Positions 7,239-9,184 of a stretch of 9,184 nucleotides of DNA are shown here, in pieces; position 1 is the first letter of the stretch; each line of letters opens with the position of its first letter. A model generated the notes under the pieces. It made no database searches. It had not been told where the DNA came from and saw only the letters and a list, made by a program, of their open reading frames with translations. This DNA comes from Candidatus Delongbacteria bacterium (GTDB taxonomy: Bacteria; Delongbacteria; UBA4055), in assembly GCA_027858795.1 (NCBI GenBank), contig JAQICF010000077.1, forward strand, positions 1 through 9,184, in the 5' to 3' direction. The position numbers and the translations under genes were made by a program.

Positions 7239-9184
7239 AATTTATTTTTTGCTGTTAATTTATTTTTTAGAATTAAAGGTTTACAATATAAGCTACATAT
7301 CTTAGTCGAACTTTCATTTATACCATAGTTCAAAGATTGCTCATATACATTCCCCGCACCAAATATTCTTGTTTCAATACCGGCTTTATGCATTTTATTG
7401 ACAGCTTCTCTCAACGACAAATTCAGAACTGAAGGTATTAAATTAATACTCTCCTCTACCAAGTCAGGCAATCTATCCGATATTATCAAAGTATCAGTTG
7501 GAGAAATTAGTGCGTAGGGTTTCTTTGATTGATATGTTACTAAGTTTCCGTTTCCAATATATTTAAAATTGATATTTTTCTCTTTTAATATATCTATCGC
7601 ATGTTCTTTATCTTTATTTAATAGGTTTGGAATATCTTTATAGCTAACTAAGTTCTTATCATCAATGAATACTTTAGATTGATGTTCGTTATAGATCCTT
7701 TCGATTATGTTTTTAAACACTGGTCCTGCTACCATACCACCCCAATGATACGGTTTAGGTGAATCAATTAATACCAAACATACAAGTCTTGGATCATCAT
7801 AAGGCACCATTCCAATAAAACTGGCATCATAATCTCTTTTTGAATATTTTCCATCAACTACTTTCTGAGAAGTACCTGTTTTACCTGCCACTCGTAATCC
7901 CGGTATATCTGCTTGAGTTGCTGTTCCACCCTCTGCTACCACTCCTCTTAATAATTTTCTTACTCTGGAAGATGTTTTTTCAGAAAATACCTGCCTGATC
8001 ACTTGAGGATCATATTTTTTAACTACTGTATTATTTTTATCAATAATTCCTTTTACTAACATAGGTTTTAATAACTTCCCTCCATTTGCCAAAGCGCAAT
8101 ATGACGATGCCATTTGCAATGGTGTAACACTGACACCTTGCCCAAAACTCATTGTTGGCTTTGAGGTCTTACTCCACCTTGGAAGCTTAAGTAATAATCC
8201 TCTAACCTCACCTGTTAATTTAACATCTGTCTTATTCCCAAAACCCAAGGACCTCAGATATTCATAAAACTTACTATCATCCATTTTTAATACGGCCTTA
8301 ACAGTACCAACATTACTTGAACGGGCAATAACATCTCTAAATGATAAATTTTCTTCTTCATTTTTATGTGAATCTTTTATAGTTCTATTTCCAATAGCTA
8401 TACCTTCATTACTACAAAAAAACATTTCTTCTTCATCAACTAAATCCTCTTCAAACAGCATTCCGGCCGTTAATCCTTTAAAAGTTGATCCAGGCTCATA
8501 AATGTCGGTTATTGCCTTATTTTTTCTTTCGAATGCATTGTATTCTCCGGGATTATTAGGATTGAAGTTAGGATAACTCGACATTGCAAGTATTTCTCCT
8601 GTATGTGGATCCATAATAATTCCAACAGCTTTGTTGGCCTTCCATTTTTTAACAGCATTCTCTAATTCTTCTTCCACTATAGCTTGATAATTATCATCGA
8701 TAGTTAAAATTACGCTATTCCCAGCTCCGGGTAATTTCTTCTGAATATTTGTGCTAAATGATTTATTTTGTCTTGCATCCTTATAAATATATTCCCAACC
8801 ATCTTGGCCGGTTAGATATTCGTTAAATTCTTTTTCAATGCCACTCATTCCCTTTCCATCAATATCAGTATATCCAACTATCTGTCCACCAACTCTACCT
8901 TGTGGATAAACTCTATTTGCTGTTACTTTGAATGATGCTGCTGAACTTTCTTGTTCATTTAAGATATTTAATATTTTTTCTCTTTGTTTCTCATTGAGCT
9001 TTCGTGTGACCCAGATAAAACCTTTTTTAGAACGAAGAGTTTTATAGTAAGATTTGTATTCTTCCCCTGTGATGTTAGAAATTCTTTTTGCAAGGTCTTT
9101 GCAATTTTCGACATTTTTAGTATTTATCCCAAATGCGTAGTTGACTCCAATATTCTCAGCAAGCTTATTGTAATTACGGTCGTA
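7235..9184 (-). CDS. ftsI: FtsI/PBP2-type division transpeptidase with C-terminal PASTA domains (5' end outside the window)
   Basis: Class B penicillin-binding protein that cross-links septal peptidoglycan together with FtsW. The reading frame is open to the right edge, giving 649 visible residues. The Met at 8848 is internal: the 112 residues before it contain RVYPQGRVGGQIVGYTDIDG and run straight into GIEKEFNEYL, the hallmark of the pedestal domain. The signal anchor lies upstream of the window. The transpeptidase domain is complete, counting from the window edge: STFK (233-236, active Ser), SSN (289-291) and KTG (435-437), plus FGQGVSVTPLQM (347-358). After it come two PASTA-like domains at about 512-570 and 578-637, as in SpoVD, PBP2x and some diderm FtsI proteins; the second is more divergent. 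The C-terminus (KNKLTAKNKL) shows a short duplication. It ends in an ATGA overlap with murE. Confidence 0.95.
   Translation of the reverse strand, partial: YDRNYNKLAENIGVNYAFGINTKNVENCKDLAKRISNITGEEYKSYYKTLRSKKGFIWVTRKLNEKQREKILNILNEQESSAASFKVTANRVYPQGRVGGQIVGYTDIDGKGMSGIEKEFNEYLTGQDGWEYIYKDARQNKSFSTNIQKKLPGAGNSVILTIDDNYQAIVEEELENAVKKWKANKAVGIIMDPHTGEILAMSSYPNFNPNNPGEYNAFERKNKAITDIYEPGSTFKGLTAGMLFEEDLVDEEEMFFCSNEGIAIGNRTIKDSHKNEEENLSFRDVIARSSNVGTVKAVLKMDDSKFYEYLRSLGFGNKTDVKLTGEVRGLLLKLPRWSKTSKPTMSFGQGVSVTPLQMASSYCALANGGKLLKPMLVKGIIDKNNTVVKKYDPQVIRQVFSEKTSSRVRKLLRGVVAEGGTATQADIPGLRVAGKTGTSQKVVDGKYSKRDYDASFIGMVPYDDPRLVCLVLIDSPKPYHWGGMVAGPVFKNIIERIYNEHQSKVFIDDKNLVSYKDIPNLLNKDKEHAIDILKEKNINFKYIGNGNLVTYQSKKPYALISPTDTLIISDRLPDLVEESINLIPSVLNLSLREAVNKMHKAGIETRIFGAGNVYEQSLNYGINESSTKICSLYCKPLILKNKLTAKNKL
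7238..7268 (-). repeat. Short direct repeat at the ftsI 3' end, 13 bases with period 18
   Basis: TAATTTATTTTTT occurs at 7238-7250 and again at 7256-7268. The repeat encodes the KNKL-TA-KNKL ending of FtsI, and the copy at 7238 runs into the murE start codon. It keeps the reading frame (6 codons apart). AT-rich sequence makes chance similarity possible. Confidence 0.5.

Overview
The window is a single, tightly packed minus-strand operon for peptidoglycan synthesis and cell division (a dcw-type cluster). In transcription order, from high to low coordinates, it reads ftsI (5' end beyond the right edge), murE, murF, ftsW, murC, murB, ftsQ and ftsA (3' end beyond the left edge). All eight genes lie on the same strand. 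Junctions range from a 20-base overlap to about 112 bases. I see no promoter, terminator, RNA gene, mobile element or CRISPR array, and no gene-free stretch above 300 bases.

The DNA is strongly AT-rich (roughly 30% GC by eye), with many AAA, AAT, ATA and TTA codons. MurE carries the DNPR signature of meso-diaminopimelate-adding enzymes. FtsI ends in PASTA-like domains. The FtsW sequence and the FtsQ/FtsA pairing suggest a diderm, perhaps an uncultured AT-rich member of the Fibrobacterota-Chlorobiota-Bacteroidota neighbourhood. That placement is a guess from motif style only.

The genes work together as follows. MurB makes UDP-MurNAc. MurC, MurE and MurF add L-Ala, meso-DAP and D-Ala-D-Ala to build the stem peptide. 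FtsW polymerises lipid II and FtsI cross-links it at the septum. FtsQ and FtsA connect this machinery to the divisome and FtsZ. Three steps of the classical cluster are absent: MraY (lipid I), MurD (D-Glu addition) and MurG (lipid II). Their usual slots, murF-to-ftsW and ftsW-to-murC, are reduced to a 37-base gap and a 20-base overlap, so these genes must be elsewhere in the genome if the pathway is complete.

The most unusual local structure is at the murB-ftsQ junction. There the last codons of murB, including the stop, are repeated in tandem with a 33-base period. This leaves two ghost copies of the MurB C-terminus, each resembling an eight-codon mini-ORF, and the last copy supplies the ribosome-binding site of ftsQ. 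The 3' end of ftsI has a smaller duplication of the same kind. Otherwise this is a recognisable, conserved housekeeping region, and I do not see a new biological system in it.
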